Of a stretch of DNA of 64,000 nt, positions 9,936 to 18,729 are shown piece by piece. Both the position numbers and the translations under genes were made by a program. The DNA comes from Tagaea sp965279565 (GTDB taxonomy: Bacteria > Pseudomonadota > Alphaproteobacteria > CACIAM-22H2), in the NCBI GenBank assembly GCA_965279565.1, contig OZ257249.1:1364001-1428000 (forward strand), read 5' to 3'. Under the pieces are notes generated by a model. The model was not told the origin of the DNA. It ran no database searches and worked only from the letters and a program-made list of their open reading frames with translations. The number at the start of each line of letters is the position of its first letter. Position 1 is the stretch's first letter.

Positions 9936-12368
9936 ATGGCGATCGCAACCCGCATCACGACCGGCCTGTTCCCCGAAGGGGCCGGCGCCTTCTTCCGCAA
10001 GCGGATGGCCGAGACCGTCGGGCTCGCCCTGTTCGTGCTTGCCGCCCTCGTGGCCGCCTCGCTCGCGACCTACGATTCGGCCGATCCGAGCTTCAGCCGC
10101 GCCACGGACCTGCGGCCCAACAACATCCTCGGCTTTCCCGGTGCGGCATGCGCCGACATGATCCTGCAGACGCTGGGGCTCGCGGGCGCGCTGATCCCCG
10201 TGTCGTTCGCGGCGTGGGGCTGGCGCCTGATGCGTTCGCGCTACCTGAATCTGTGGTGGCTGCGCGTGGCGCTGCTGCCCGTCACGATCCTGCTCGCCGC
10301 GATGGCGCTGTCGACCTGGAGCGCACCGGCCGGCTGGCCGCGTCCGCTCGATGGCGGCCTTGGCGGCGTGGTCGGCCAGCTCTTCCTTGCGATGATGCTC
10401 AATCTGGGTGCGGATTTCGGCCGCGGGGCCGACGTGCTGGCGACCGGCGTTGCGGGGCTCGCCCTCGTCGCGTTCGTGTTCGGCCTTGCGATCACATGGG
10501 GCGAATACCGCACGGCCGCCTGGGCCGGCGGCTGGCTCGCGCGCACCTCGGCCAAGGTCGCGGCCGGGCTGTGGCTCGCTCTCGCCACGATCGTCGCGAA
10601 GGTGCGGCTGGGCGATCCGGCGAAGGCGCGCGCGCGCGAGAAGCAGGAACTCAAGCGCAGCCGCCACGAACCCTCGTTCGACGGCACGGAAGATCCCGAA
10701 CCCGAAACGGCGCTTGAGCCCGAGAAGCCGCGCGTGTCGCCGACCGAACTGGTCGAGCGCAGTGCCGCCCCCGACAAGGCGAAGCCCGAGGCGAAGAAGA
10801 AGCCCAAGCAGACGGCGCTCGATCTCGCCGTGCTGGGCGAATACCAGGCGCCGTCGATCGACCTGCTGACCAAGCCCAAGATCGTCAAGACCGCGACGGT
10901 CGACGAGACCGCGCTGGCGCAGAACGCGCGCCTGCTCGAAGGCGTGCTCGACGATTACGGCGTGAAGGGCCAGATCGTCAAGGTCCGCCCCGGTCCGGTC
11001 GTCACGCTCTACGAACTCGAACCCGCACCGGGCACCAAGGCCGCGCGCGTCGTCGGCCTGTCGGACGACATCGCGCGCTCGATGTCCGCACTCGCCGTGC
11101 GCGTCGCGGTGGTGCCGGGGCGCAACGTCATCGGCATCGAACTGCCCAATGCCGAGCGCGAGACCGTGTTCCTGCGCGACCTGCTGGAGCAGACCTTCGA
11201 GGACAAGCAGGCGGGCCTCAGCCTCGTGCTCGGCCGCGACATCGGCGGCGGCGCGATCATCGTCGATCTCGCGCGCATGCCGCATCTGCTGATCGCCGGC
11301 ACCACCGGCTCGGGCAAGTCGGTCGCGATCAACACGATGATCCTGTCGCTGCTCTACCGGCTGTCGCCGGCCGAATGCCGCTTCATCATGATCGATCCCA
11401 AGATGATCGAACTGTCGGTCTATGACGGGATCCCGCATCTGCTCTCGCCGGTCGTCACCGATCCGAAGAAGGCGGTCGTGGCGCTCAAGTGGACCGTGCG
11501 CGAGATGGAGAACCGCTACCGCGCCATGTCGAAGCTCGGCGTGCGCAACATCGCGGGCTACAACCAGCGCCTCGCGGAAGCCAAGAAGAGCGGCGAGGTC
11601 CTGACGCGCAAGGTGCAGACCGGCTTCGACGAGGCGGGCAAGCCCGTGTTCGAGGACCAGCCGCTCGACATGACGCCGCTGCCCTTCATCGTGGTCGTGG
11701 TCGACGAGATGGCCGACCTGATGCTCGTCGCCGGCAAGGAAGTGGAATGGGCCGTCCAGCGCCTCGCCCAGATGGCGCGTGCGGCCGGCATCCACATCCT
11801 GATGGCCACGCAGCGCCCGTCGGTCGACGTCATCACCGGCACGATCAAGGCGAACTTCCCGACGCGCATCTCGTTCCAGGTGACGAGCAAGATCGACAGC
11901 CGCACGATCCTGGGCGAGCAGGGGGCCGAACAGCTCCTCGGCCAGGGCGACATGCTCTACATGGCCGGCGGCGGGCGCATCACGCGCGTGCACGGCCCGT
12001 TCGTGTCCGACCGCGAGGTCGAGCACGTCGTCCAGCACCTGAAGGCGCAGGGCGCACCCGCCTATATCGAGGAAGTCACCGAGGACGACGACGCGCTGGC
12101 GGCGATGGGCCTTGGCGAAGGCGGCGAGGGCGGGGCGGCCGGCGGTTCGGGCGGCGGGGAAGGCTCCGACCAGCTCTACGACCAGGCCGTGGCGCTGGTG
12201 GCGCGCGAGCGCAAATGCTCGACCAGCTTCATCCAGCGCCACCTGCAGATCGGCTACAACCGCGCGGCGCGCATCGTCGAGCGGATGGAATCCGAAGGCG
12301 TGATCGGCTCGGCCAACCATGTCGGCAAGCGCGAGGTTCTGGCGCCGAAGGGCGATTACGCGAACTGA
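9936..12368 (+). CDS. ftsK: DNA translocase FtsK
   Basis: An 810-residue FtsK. About four membrane helices occupy residues 25-190, a charged Pro/Glu/Lys linker 220-300, and the motor about 330-735: Walker A GTTGSGKSV near 455, DPKMIELSVYDGIPHL, Walker B VVVVDEMADL near 585, and MATQRPSVDVITG. The C-terminal gamma winged helix (745-810, CSTSFIQRHLQIGYNRAARI) reads orienting DNA sequences and contacts XerD. The protein anchors at the septum and pumps chromosome termini during division. The linker is much shorter than in E. coli, which is usual for alphaproteobacteria. An AGAGGACGAAGCC stretch precedes the ATG. Confidence 0.97.
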   Translation: MAIATRITTGLFPEGAGAFFRKRMAETVGLALFVLAALVAASLATYDSADPSFSRATDLRPNNILGFPGAACADMILQTLGLAGALIPVSFAAWGWRLMRSRYLNLWWLRVALLPVTILLAAMALSTWSAPAGWPRPLDGGLGGVVGQLFLAMMLNLGADFGRGADVLATGVAGLALVAFVFGLAITWGEYRTAAWAGGWLARTSAKVAAGLWLALATIVAKVRLGDPAKARAREKQELKRSRHEPSFDGTEDPEPETALEPEKPRVSPTELVERSAAPDKAKPEAKKKPKQTALDLAVLGEYQAPSIDLLTKPKIVKTATVDETALAQNARLLEGVLDDYGVKGQIVKVRPGPVVTLYELEPAPGTKAARVVGLSDDIARSMSALAVRVAVVPGRNVIGIELPNAERETVFLRDLLEQTFEDKQAGLSLVLGRDIGGGAIIVDLARMPHLLIAGTTGSGKSVAINTMILSLLYRLSPAECRFIMIDPKMIELSVYDGIPHLLSPVVTDPKKAVVALKWTVREMENRYRAMSKLGVRNIAGYNQRLAEAKKSGEVLTRKVQTGFDEAGKPVFEDQPLDMTPLPFIVVVVDEMADLMLVAGKEVEWAVQRLAQMARAAGIHILMATQRPSVDVITGTIKANFPTRISFQVTSKIDSRTILGEQGAEQLLGQGDMLYMAGGGRITRVHGPFVSDREVEHVVQHLKAQGAPAYIEEVTEDDDALAAMGLGEGGEGGAAGGSGGGEGSDQLYDQAVALVARERKCSTSFIQRHLQIGYNRAARIVERMESEGVIGSANHVGKREVLAPKGDYAN

Positions 12369-12462
12369 AACGGGGCTGACGGGGCGGGGCGTTTGGGCTA
12401 ACTTCGCTGCCGTTCCGGCGACGGCGAACGCCGCGCCCGCAATCCCCCGAGGAGATCCGCCC

Positions 12463-13437
12463 TTGACGCTTTCCCGCCGCCATTTCATCGCCGTCGCCGG
12501 TGTTGCCGCCGCCCTGCCGGGCATCGCCAGCGCACAGGCCTTCCCCAGCCGCCCGATCCGCTTCGTCGTGCCGTTCCCGCCGGGCGGCTCGCTCGACGTG
12601 TCGGCGCGCGCGGTCGCCGACCGCATGACGGTGCTGCTCGGCCAGACCGTCGTCGTCGAGAACCGTCCGGGCGCCGGCGGCAATGTCGGCGTCGACCTCG
12701 TCACGAAGGCGGCACCCGACGGCCACACGATCGTCATGGGCGCCTTGTCGACCCACGCGGTCAACCCGCATCTCTACGCGAAGATGCCGTTCGAGCCGTT
12801 GCGCGACACGGTCGCGATCACGCAGGTCGGCGACGTGCCGAACATCCTGGTCATCGGTCCGTCGGTGAAGGCCGATTCGGTCGCCGACCTCGTGCGTCTC
12901 ATCAAGGCGAACCCGAAGGGCTTCAACTACGGCTCGGGCGGCAACGGCAGCGGCGGGCATCTGGCCGGCGCGCTCTTCGCCGACCGCATCGGCGTGCCGA
13001 TCGAGCACATCCCCTATCAGGGCGGTGCGCCGCAGCTCAACGCGCTGCTGTCGGGCGAAACGCAGTTCACGTTCGACAATCTCGCCAACGCCTTCCCGCA
13101 GATCGAGGCGGGCAAGCTGAAGCCGCTCGCCGTGACCACGCCCAAGCGCAGCGCGCAGGTCCCCAACGTGCCGACGATGGGCGAGGCGGGCATTCCCGGC
13201 TTCGACATCAGCACGTGGTTCGGCATCTTCGCACCCGCCGGTACGCCGGCCGACATCGTGCAGAAGCTCGCCACGGCGAGCATCGCCGCACTCAAGGATC
13301 CCGCGACCGTCGAGCGGCTCGCCAAGCTCGCGGTCGTGCCGGTCGGCAACACGCCGGCGGAATTCACCGCCTTCGTGCGCGCCGAGCACGAGAAGTACCG
13401 CGAGATCGTCCGCCTGTCGGGTGCAAGGGTCGACTGA
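12463..13437 (+). CDS. tctC: Tripartite tricarboxylate transporter periplasmic receptor, TctC/Bug family
   Basis: A 324-residue substrate-binding protein. I place the start at TTG 12463 because GAGGAG lies 8 bases upstream and the protein then opens with a twin-arginine-like signal (SRRHFIAVAGVAAALPGIASA-QAF). The fold is marked by PIRFVVPFPPGGSLDVSAR, ENRPGAGGNVGVDLV and YGSGGNGSGGHLAG, all typical of Bug receptors. It captures a carboxylate or other small ligand in the periplasm and delivers it to TctA-TctB encoded immediately downstream. The ligand is unknown. Its stop touches the ATG of tctB. Confidence 0.88.
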   Translation: MTLSRRHFIAVAGVAAALPGIASAQAFPSRPIRFVVPFPPGGSLDVSARAVADRMTVLLGQTVVVENRPGAGGNVGVDLVTKAAPDGHTIVMGALSTHAVNPHLYAKMPFEPLRDTVAITQVGDVPNILVIGPSVKADSVADLVRLIKANPKGFNYGSGGNGSGGHLAGALFADRIGVPIEHIPYQGGAPQLNALLSGETQFTFDNLANAFPQIEAGKLKPLAVTTPKRSAQVPNVPTMGEAGIPGFDISTWFGIFAPAGTPADIVQKLATASIAALKDPATVERLAKLAVVPVGNTPAEFTAFVRAEHEKYREIVRLSGARVD

Positions 13438-13887
13438 ATGCGAAGCCGCCTGCTGCGTACCGGGACGCTCGCGGGCGGCCTCTTCATCCTGTTCGGCATC
13501 CTCGCCGTGACGCTCGCGTGGAACTATCCGGCGGGCGACCTCCGGCGCATGGGGCCGGGCTGGGTTCCCGAGGCGCTGGGTGCGGCGCTGATCGCACTGG
13601 GCGGCGGGATCGGTCTTGCGGGGCTGTTCGCGCGCGAGGGCGAAGCGCTTCCCGAACGCGATCCGCGTCCGCTCGCCTGCCTGCTGCTCGGCGTGGCTTC
13701 ATTCGCCCTGCTGCTCGAACGCGCGGGCCTGATCGCCGCGATCTTCGCCTGCGTGGGGCTCGCACGGCTCGCCGAGCGGCCCTACCGCGTGCTCGAGACG
13801 CTGGCGCTGGCGGCTTTCCTCGCCGCACTCGGATGGGGGATTTTCATCAAGGGGCTTGGCTTGCCGATCCCGCTTTTCGGCCGATGA
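13438..13887 (+). CDS. tctB: Tripartite tricarboxylate transporter small membrane subunit TctB
   Basis: A 149-residue hydrophobic protein with about four membrane helices (near 8-26, 38-58, 75-95 and 118-136). Sequence conservation in this family is poor; the call rests on size, topology and its place between tctC and tctA. ATG 13438 immediately follows the tctC stop, and its TGA overlaps the tctA start (ATGA at 13884-13887), a sign of translational coupling. It forms the small integral subunit of the secondary transporter. Confidence 0.85.
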   Translation: MRSRLLRTGTLAGGLFILFGILAVTLAWNYPAGDLRRMGPGWVPEALGAALIALGGGIGLAGLFAREGEALPERDPRPLACLLLGVASFALLLERAGLIAAIFACVGLARLAERPYRVLETLALAAFLAALGWGIFIKGLGLPIPLFGR

Positions 13888-15383
13888 GCGAGCTTTTCGA
13901 TCCGCTGCTGCTCGGCTTCGGCGTGGCGCTCACGCCGATCAATCTCTTCTGGTGCCTGGCTGGCGCGCTGCTCGGCACGCTGATCGGCGTGCTGCCGGGT
14001 ATCGGCCCCGTCGCGACGATCGCGATGCTGCTGCCGGTGACGTTCTCGCTGGAGCCGGTGGGTGCGCTCATCATGCTCGCGGGCATCTATTATGGTGCCC
14101 AGTACGGCGGCTCGACGACGGCGATCCTCGTCAACATGCCGGGCGAATCCTCGTCGGTCGTCACGTGCCTCGACGGGCACGCGATGGCGCGCAACGGGCG
14201 CGCAGGCGCCGCCCTCGCGGTCGCGGCCCTGGCATCGTTCTTCGCGGGCACGGTCGCCACGCTCGTCGTCGCGGTGGCAAGCCCCGCGATGGTGCGCTTC
14301 GGCCAGCTTTTCCAGGCGCCCGAGTATTTCTCGCTGATGGCCTTCGGCCTCGTCGCCGCGATCGTGCTGGCGCACGGATCGGTCGTGAAGGCGGTGGCGA
14401 TGACGCTGCTGGGCCTCGTGCTCGGCCTCGTGGGCACCGACGTGAATTCCGGCCAGCTGCGCTTCACGTTCGGCATTGCGGAACTTTCCGACGGGATCGG
14501 CTTCGTGCCGCTGGCGATGGGCGTGTTCGCGATCGCCGAGATCGCCGTGCAGCTCGAACGGCATTTCGTGCGCGGCGAATCCGCCGCCATCGAAGGGCTG
14601 TGGCCGACGCGCGCGGAGCTGCGCGAGGCGGCCCCCGCGGCCGCGCGCGGCACGCTGGTGGGCTCGATCCTCGGCGTGCTGCCGGGCGGCGGCGCGCTGC
14701 TGTCGAGCTTCGCGGCCTATACGCTGGAAAAGAAGCTGTCGGCCACGCCCGAGCGCTTCGGCAAGGGGGCGGTCGCCGGCGTGGCGGCACCCGAGGCGGC
14801 GAACAATGCCGGTGCGCAGACCTCGTTCATCCCGATGCTGACGCTCGGCATTCCGCCCAACGCGGTGATGGCGCTGATGATCGGCGCCATGTCGATCCAC
14901 GGCATCGTGCCCGGCCCGCAGGTGATGACGCGCGAGCCCGCGCTGTTCTGGGGCCTGATCGCCAGCATGTGGGTCGGCAACCTGATGCTCGTGATCATCA
15001 ACCTGCCGCTGATCGGGCTGTGGGTGCGGCTGCTGCGCGTTCCCTACCGGCTGCTCTATCCGGCGATCCTCGTGTTCTGCTGCATCGGCGTCTACGGCCT
15101 CAACAACTCGACCTTCGAGGTCGTGCTCGCACTCGCCTTCGGCGTGCTCGGCTATGTCTTCGTCAAGCTGGGCTGCGAGCCCGCACCGCTGCTGCTGGGC
15201 TTCATCCTCGGCCCCATGATGGAAGAGAACCTGCGCCGCGCGATGCGGATCTCGCGCGGCGACCCGATGGTCTTCGTCGAACGGCCGATCAGCCTCGCCC
15301 TGCTCGTGCTGTCGGTGCTGCTGCTCGTCGCCGTGCTCGCCCCGTCGGTGCGCCGGGCGCGCGAGAAGGCCTTCGTCGAGTGA
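13884..15383 (+). CDS. tctA: Tripartite tricarboxylate transporter large membrane subunit TctA
   Basis: A 499-residue membrane protein with roughly eleven or twelve helices. Family hallmarks are visible: GTLIGVLPGIGPVATIAMLLP, AGIYYGAQYGGSTTAILVNMPGE (both parts of the conserved re-entrant region), VLPGGGALLSSF and APEAANNAGAQTSFIPMLTLGIP. It is the main transport subunit, working with TctB and the periplasmic receptor, powered by an ion gradient rather than ATP. The start is set by the ATGA overlap with tctB. A hairpin at 15388-15410 follows the stop. Confidence 0.93.
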   Translation: MSELFDPLLLGFGVALTPINLFWCLAGALLGTLIGVLPGIGPVATIAMLLPVTFSLEPVGALIMLAGIYYGAQYGGSTTAILVNMPGESSSVVTCLDGHAMARNGRAGAALAVAALASFFAGTVATLVVAVASPAMVRFGQLFQAPEYFSLMAFGLVAAIVLAHGSVVKAVAMTLLGLVLGLVGTDVNSGQLRFTFGIAELSDGIGFVPLAMGVFAIAEIAVQLERHFVRGESAAIEGLWPTRAELREAAPAAARGTLVGSILGVLPGGGALLSSFAAYTLEKKLSATPERFGKGAVAGVAAPEAANNAGAQTSFIPMLTLGIPPNAVMALMIGAMSIHGIVPGPQVMTREPALFWGLIASMWVGNLMLVIINLPLIGLWVRLLRVPYRLLYPAILVFCCIGVYGLNNSTFEVVLALAFGVLGYVFVKLGCEPAPLLLGFILGPMMEENLRRAMRISRGDPMVFVERPISLALLVLSVLLLVAVLAPSVRRAREKAFVE

Positions 15384-15387
15384 TCCA

Positions 15388-15410
15388 TTCCACGCGTCCG
15401 GCGCGTGGAA
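15388..15410 (+). terminator. Hairpin after tctA
   Basis: A 9-base-pair perfect stem, TTCCACGCG (15388-15396) and CGCGTGGAA (15402-15410), with a 5-base loop, five bases after the tctA stop and followed by CATGTCCGATTTTC. The T-run is short, so termination may be partial. Confidence 0.55.
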
Positions 15411-15514
15411 CATGTCCGATTTTCCCGGCCCGACCCCTTGCGCGGGTGCTGCACGCTTCCCACCTTCCTTCCATCAGGGTCCGGGCCCCTCTGGTCGCGC
15501 CAATGCGCGGCGAT

Positions 15515-15543
15515 GTCGGACTCCCTCGTAACGGGAGTGCGAC
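15515..15543 (+). promoter_or_regulatory. Hairpin sequestering the terC ribosome-binding site
   Basis: GTCG-G-ACTCCC (15515-15525) pairs with GGGAGT-G-CGAC (15533-15543) around a 7-base loop, with one G-G mismatch. The 3' arm contains GGGAG at 15533-15537, the Shine-Dalgarno of terC (ATG 15547, 9-base spacing). The stem would hide the ribosome site. TerC/Alx genes in other bacteria are often under a manganese- or pH-responsive leader, but the conserved yybP-ykoY core is not evident here. Confidence 0.6.
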
Positions 15544-15546
15544 TTC

Positions 15547-16545
15547 ATGGAATTCCTCGTCTCCAACGAATTTCTCGGCAAGCCGGTCTGGATGTGGGCC
15601 GGCTTCGTGGCGATCGTCGTCACGCTGCTCGCCCTCGATCTGGGCGTGCTCAATCGCGGCCAGAACGAGATCGGCGTCGCGCAGAGCCTGAAGCTCTCGG
15701 CCTTCTACCTGTCGCTCGCCATGCTGTTCGGCGGCTGGGTCTGGTGGTTCATGGGCCCGGTGCCGGGCATGGAGTATTTCACCGGCTTCTTCGTCGAATG
15801 GTCGCTGTCGCTCGACAACGTGTTCGCGATCTCGATGATCTTCACGTATTTCGCGGTCCCGCGGAAATACCAGCATCGCGTGCTGTTCTGGGGCGTGATC
15901 GGCGTCGTCGTCATGCGCGGCGTGATGATTGCACTTGGCGCCGCCCTCGTCGCGGAGTTCCAGTGGATCCTCTACGTCTTCGGCGCGTTCCTGTTCTTCA
16001 CCGGCGTCAAGATGCTGGTGATGGCCGACAAGGAAGGCGGGCTCGGCGACAACCCGGTGCTGAAGTTCCTGCAGGCGCGCATGCGCGTGACGGCAAGCCT
16101 GCACGAGGAACGCTTCTTCGTGACGCGGCCCGACCCCGTGTCGGGAAAGATGGTCCGCTGGGCCACACCGCTGTTCCTCTGCCTCGTGCTGGTCGAGGCG
16201 ATCGACCTGGTCTTCGCGGTCGATTCGGTGCCGGCGATCTTCGCGATCACGACCGACCCGTTCATCGTCTACACGTCGAACATCTTCGCGATTCTCGGGC
16301 TGCGCTCGCTCTACTTCGCGCTCGCCGCGATGATCCACCGCTTCCGCTATCTCAAATACGCACTGGCGGCGATCCTGCTGTTCGTCGGCACCAAGATCTT
16401 CCTGGTCGGCTTCGGCATCAAGATGCCGGCCTGGTTCTCGCTGTCGGTGACGGTGGGCCTGATCGCCGCGGGCATCCTCTGGTCGCTGTGGAAGACCCGC
16501 GGCGAGGCCGGGATCAGGCCCGCTGCGGCGTCATCCGGTCGATGA
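15547..16545 (+). CDS. TerC/Alx-family integral membrane protein
   Basis: A 332-residue protein with about nine membrane helices. Two acidic membrane motifs typical of TerC are visible, EWSLSLDNVFAISMIF and EAIDLVFAVDSVPAIFAIT, which are thought to bind metal ions. Members are implicated in manganese export and, in E. coli Alx, in the alkaline response; some give tellurite resistance. There are no ter operon neighbours here, so a metal-homeostasis role is more likely than tellurite resistance. Its 3' end overlaps that of the convergent gene at 16514-16909 by 32 bases. The ribosome site lies in a hairpin. Confidence 0.9.
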   Translation: MEFLVSNEFLGKPVWMWAGFVAIVVTLLALDLGVLNRGQNEIGVAQSLKLSAFYLSLAMLFGGWVWWFMGPVPGMEYFTGFFVEWSLSLDNVFAISMIFTYFAVPRKYQHRVLFWGVIGVVVMRGVMIALGAALVAEFQWILYVFGAFLFFTGVKMLVMADKEGGLGDNPVLKFLQARMRVTASLHEERFFVTRPDPVSGKMVRWATPLFLCLVLVEAIDLVFAVDSVPAIFAITTDPFIVYTSNIFAILGLRSLYFALAAMIHRFRYLKYALAAILLFVGTKIFLVGFGIKMPAWFSLSVTVGLIAAGILWSLWKTRGEAGIRPAAASSGR

Positions 16546-16909
16546 TCTTGAAGTGCTTGCGCGCCTGGCCGACGATCTCGCCGTCGGTCGGGTGATCGGC
16601 ATTCTCGACCGCGACGACCTTCTTCGACACCTGCGGGGCGTGCGCCTCGAGATGCCTGGCGAAGGCGCCCTTCGTGTGGCCGGGGCCGGTAACGAGGATC
16701 TCCTGCGCGTCCTTCAGCGCGTCGGCGACCGCCGCGAAGAATTTCGGATCGTCGGCGGCGTGGCCCGAGCCGATGGCGCCGGCCTTGTGGTGGACCTGCT
16801 CGCCGGCATGGGCGGACTTCACGACCTTCGATTCGAAGGCATGGGCGTCGAAATGGAAGATCTTGGCGCTGGCATGGTCGAGCCAGACGACGGCGTGGAA
16901 ATGGTTCAT
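16514..16909 (-). CDS. Small eRF1-domain-like protein (annotated elsewhere as translational machinery protein)
   Basis: A 131-residue protein beginning MNHFHAVVWLDHASAKIFHFD, with later ILVTGPGHTKGAF and a lysine-rich C-terminus. This pattern resembles small proteobacterial proteins related to the central/C-terminal fold of archaeal-eukaryal release factor 1, often labelled translational machinery protein; I recall the family only at this level. The function is not established. It is rich in His (about 12 residues). The 3' end overlaps terC on the other strand. The AGGA ribosome site is about 9 bases before ATG 16909. Confidence 0.6.
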   Translation of the reverse strand: MNHFHAVVWLDHASAKIFHFDAHAFESKVVKSAHAGEQVHHKAGAIGSGHAADDPKFFAAVADALKDAQEILVTGPGHTKGAFARHLEAHAPQVSKKVVAVENADHPTDGEIVGQARKHFKIIDRMTPQRA

Positions 16910-17004
16910 GGGGGCTGTCCTCGGTTCTGTTCCCGGCCCTTATCCCACTTTCCCGCCAGCCGGTATTTGCGCTGGATCAAACCCGGTGCTAGGGGTTCGG
17001 GGAC

Positions 17005-17751
17005 ATGAAGAAAGCCCCCGTTATCGGCGTTTCGGCCTGCCTGCAGCCCAGCAATCGCGGCCCCATCCACACCGTGCGCGTCCAGTACGTGGACGCCGTC
17101 CTCGACGGCATCGGCGGCGTGCCGCTGATCCTGCCGGCCGTCGGTGCGCGCCAGAGCGTGGCCGGGGTGCTCGACCGGCTCGACGGGCTGCTGCTGACCG
17201 GAAGCCCGTCGAATGTCGAGCCGAAGCATTACGGCGACACCGGCCGGCCGACCACGCTGCACGACCCCGCGCGCGACGAGACCACCTTGCCGCTGATCCG
17301 CGAGGCGCTGGCGCGCGGCCTGCCCGTGCTCGCCCTGTGCCGCGGGCATCAGGAACTGAACGTGGCGCTGGGCGGCAGCCTGCACCAGCATGTCGAGGAG
17401 ATGCCCGGCCGCATCGACCACAGCGCACCCGTCAGCGACGACATGAACGCGCGCTACGCGCTGCGCCACTGGGTCGAGCTCGTGCCGGGCGGATTCCTGC
17501 AGGGCATCAATGGCGGAAATCCGCGCGCGTGGGTCAATTCGCTGCACAGCCAGGCGATCGACCGGCTCGCGGACGGGCTCGCCGTCGAGGCGACGCACGA
17601 AGACGGCACGATCGAGGCGGTGCGCTGGACGAAGGGACCGGGCTTTGCACTCGGCCTGCAATGGCATCCCGAATGGCATGTGCGCAGCGACGCGTTCGCG
17701 CGCGCGATCTTCAAGTCCTTCGCCGACGCGATCGCGGCGCGTTCCGCATGA
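17005..17751 (+). CDS. Gamma-glutamyl-gamma-aminobutyrate hydrolase family (peptidase C26)
   Basis: A 248-residue class I glutamine amidotransferase-like hydrolase. The nucleophile elbow is ALCRGHQELNVALGG and the His-Glu pair is in LQWHPEWH, completing the Cys-His-Glu triad. The N-terminal IGVSACLQ and DGLLLTGSPSNVEPKHY fit the PuuD branch, which cleaves gamma-glutamyl-GABA in putrescine breakdown. No other puu genes are seen, so the true substrate is uncertain. Its TGA overlaps the ATG of the alpha/beta hydrolase (ATGA at 17748-17751). Confidence 0.85.
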   Translation: MKKAPVIGVSACLQPSNRGPIHTVRVQYVDAVLDGIGGVPLILPAVGARQSVAGVLDRLDGLLLTGSPSNVEPKHYGDTGRPTTLHDPARDETTLPLIREALARGLPVLALCRGHQELNVALGGSLHQHVEEMPGRIDHSAPVSDDMNARYALRHWVELVPGGFLQGINGGNPRAWVNSLHSQAIDRLADGLAVEATHEDGTIEAVRWTKGPGFALGLQWHPEWHVRSDAFARAIFKSFADAIAARSA

Positions 17752-18719
17752 CCGGCTTCGTCTCGCTGCCGGCGGAACTGGCCGAAAGCCGGCTTGTACC
17801 CGGCCATGGCGGCCGGCCGATCCGGATCTATCGCTGGCGCGCACAAGGTGCCGGCCCGCGCCCGGCTCTGCTGTGGGGCCACGCGAACGGCTTCGCCGCC
17901 GGCAGCTACCGCACGCTGTTCGCGTCGCTCGCCGCCGATCTCGACATCTTCGCCTTCGACGCGGCGGGGCAGGGCGGTTCGGCGCAGCCTGCCGAAGGTG
18001 CGGATCTTTCGGCGTTCTGCGATCCCGACGCGCTGGCCGACGATGTCGATGCGGTGGCGCAGGAAGCGCGCGCCTGGGCCGGCCGGCCGGTCGTCTACGG
18101 CGCGCATTCGATGTGCGGGGCGGCGATGCTGCGCCTGACGCTGTTCCATCCCGCACGCTTCGCGGCACTCGGCATCATGGGCATGATCCTGTTCGAGCCG
18201 CCCTTCTTCCCGCCGCCCGGCCACGAACTGCACGAGGCCGGGCTCGCCCGCCACAGGAAGCGCGTGACGCGCGCCAGCGCAAGGCGCGACGAATTCCCCG
18301 GCGGGCCGGCCGAGCTTGCGGCCTACATCACCGGGCGCGAGATCTTCGCCCGTTTCCGGGCCGACCAGATCGACGCGCACGCCGCCGCGACGCTGCGCCC
18401 CGACGGGACCACGTGGCGGCTGGCCTGCGCGCCCGCGACCGAGACGGCGGTGTTCCGCGCGTTGGGCGGGCAGCCGGTCAATTTCCCGGCCCTGCACCGC
18501 TTTCCGGCCGGCACGCCGCTGCACTTCGTCGCCGGCGACATCGCGACGGGCCGCGCACAGGGCGTGACCGTCACGGCGATGATGCCGGATGCGGCGGCGA
18601 AGGTGCCGCATGCACGGCTCACCGAGCTTGCCGGTGCCTCGCACATGATGGTGTTCGAGGAGGAGGCCGAATGCGCCCGACTCCTCAAATCCTTCGCCAG
18701 CGAGTGCGAATCGCGCTAG
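17748..18719 (+). CDS. Alpha/beta hydrolase
   Basis: A 323-residue alpha/beta-hydrolase-fold protein. The oxyanion region WGHANGFAAGSY, the nucleophile elbow YGAHSMCGAAML (Ser in an atypical AHSMCG rather than GHSMG), and the C-terminal GASHMMVFE with the catalytic His are visible. There is no signal peptide, so it is cytoplasmic. The substrate is unknown. It is translationally coupled to the C26 hydrolase upstream and 10 bases from the exonuclease III gene downstream. Confidence 0.82.
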   Translation: MTGFVSLPAELAESRLVPGHGGRPIRIYRWRAQGAGPRPALLWGHANGFAAGSYRTLFASLAADLDIFAFDAAGQGGSAQPAEGADLSAFCDPDALADDVDAVAQEARAWAGRPVVYGAHSMCGAAMLRLTLFHPARFAALGIMGMILFEPPFFPPPGHELHEAGLARHRKRVTRASARRDEFPGGPAELAAYITGREIFARFRADQIDAHAAATLRPDGTTWRLACAPATETAVFRALGGQPVNFPALHRFPAGTPLHFVAGDIATGRAQGVTVTAMMPDAAAKVPHARLTELAGASHMMVFEEEAECARLLKSFASECESR

Positions 18720-18729
18720 ATCGGCAGGC

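Noticed and set aside
8691..12764. A 1,357-codon open frame on the minus strand
   Set aside because: It runs antisense to the dapC-like and ftsK genes, whose motifs are unmistakable; composition is the Arg/His/Asp-rich pattern typical of shadow frames in GC-rich DNA.
15384..15546. yybP-ykoY manganese riboswitch before terC
   Set aside because: The conserved GGGGAGUA-type core and second conserved arm were not found; only the ribosome-site hairpin is supported.
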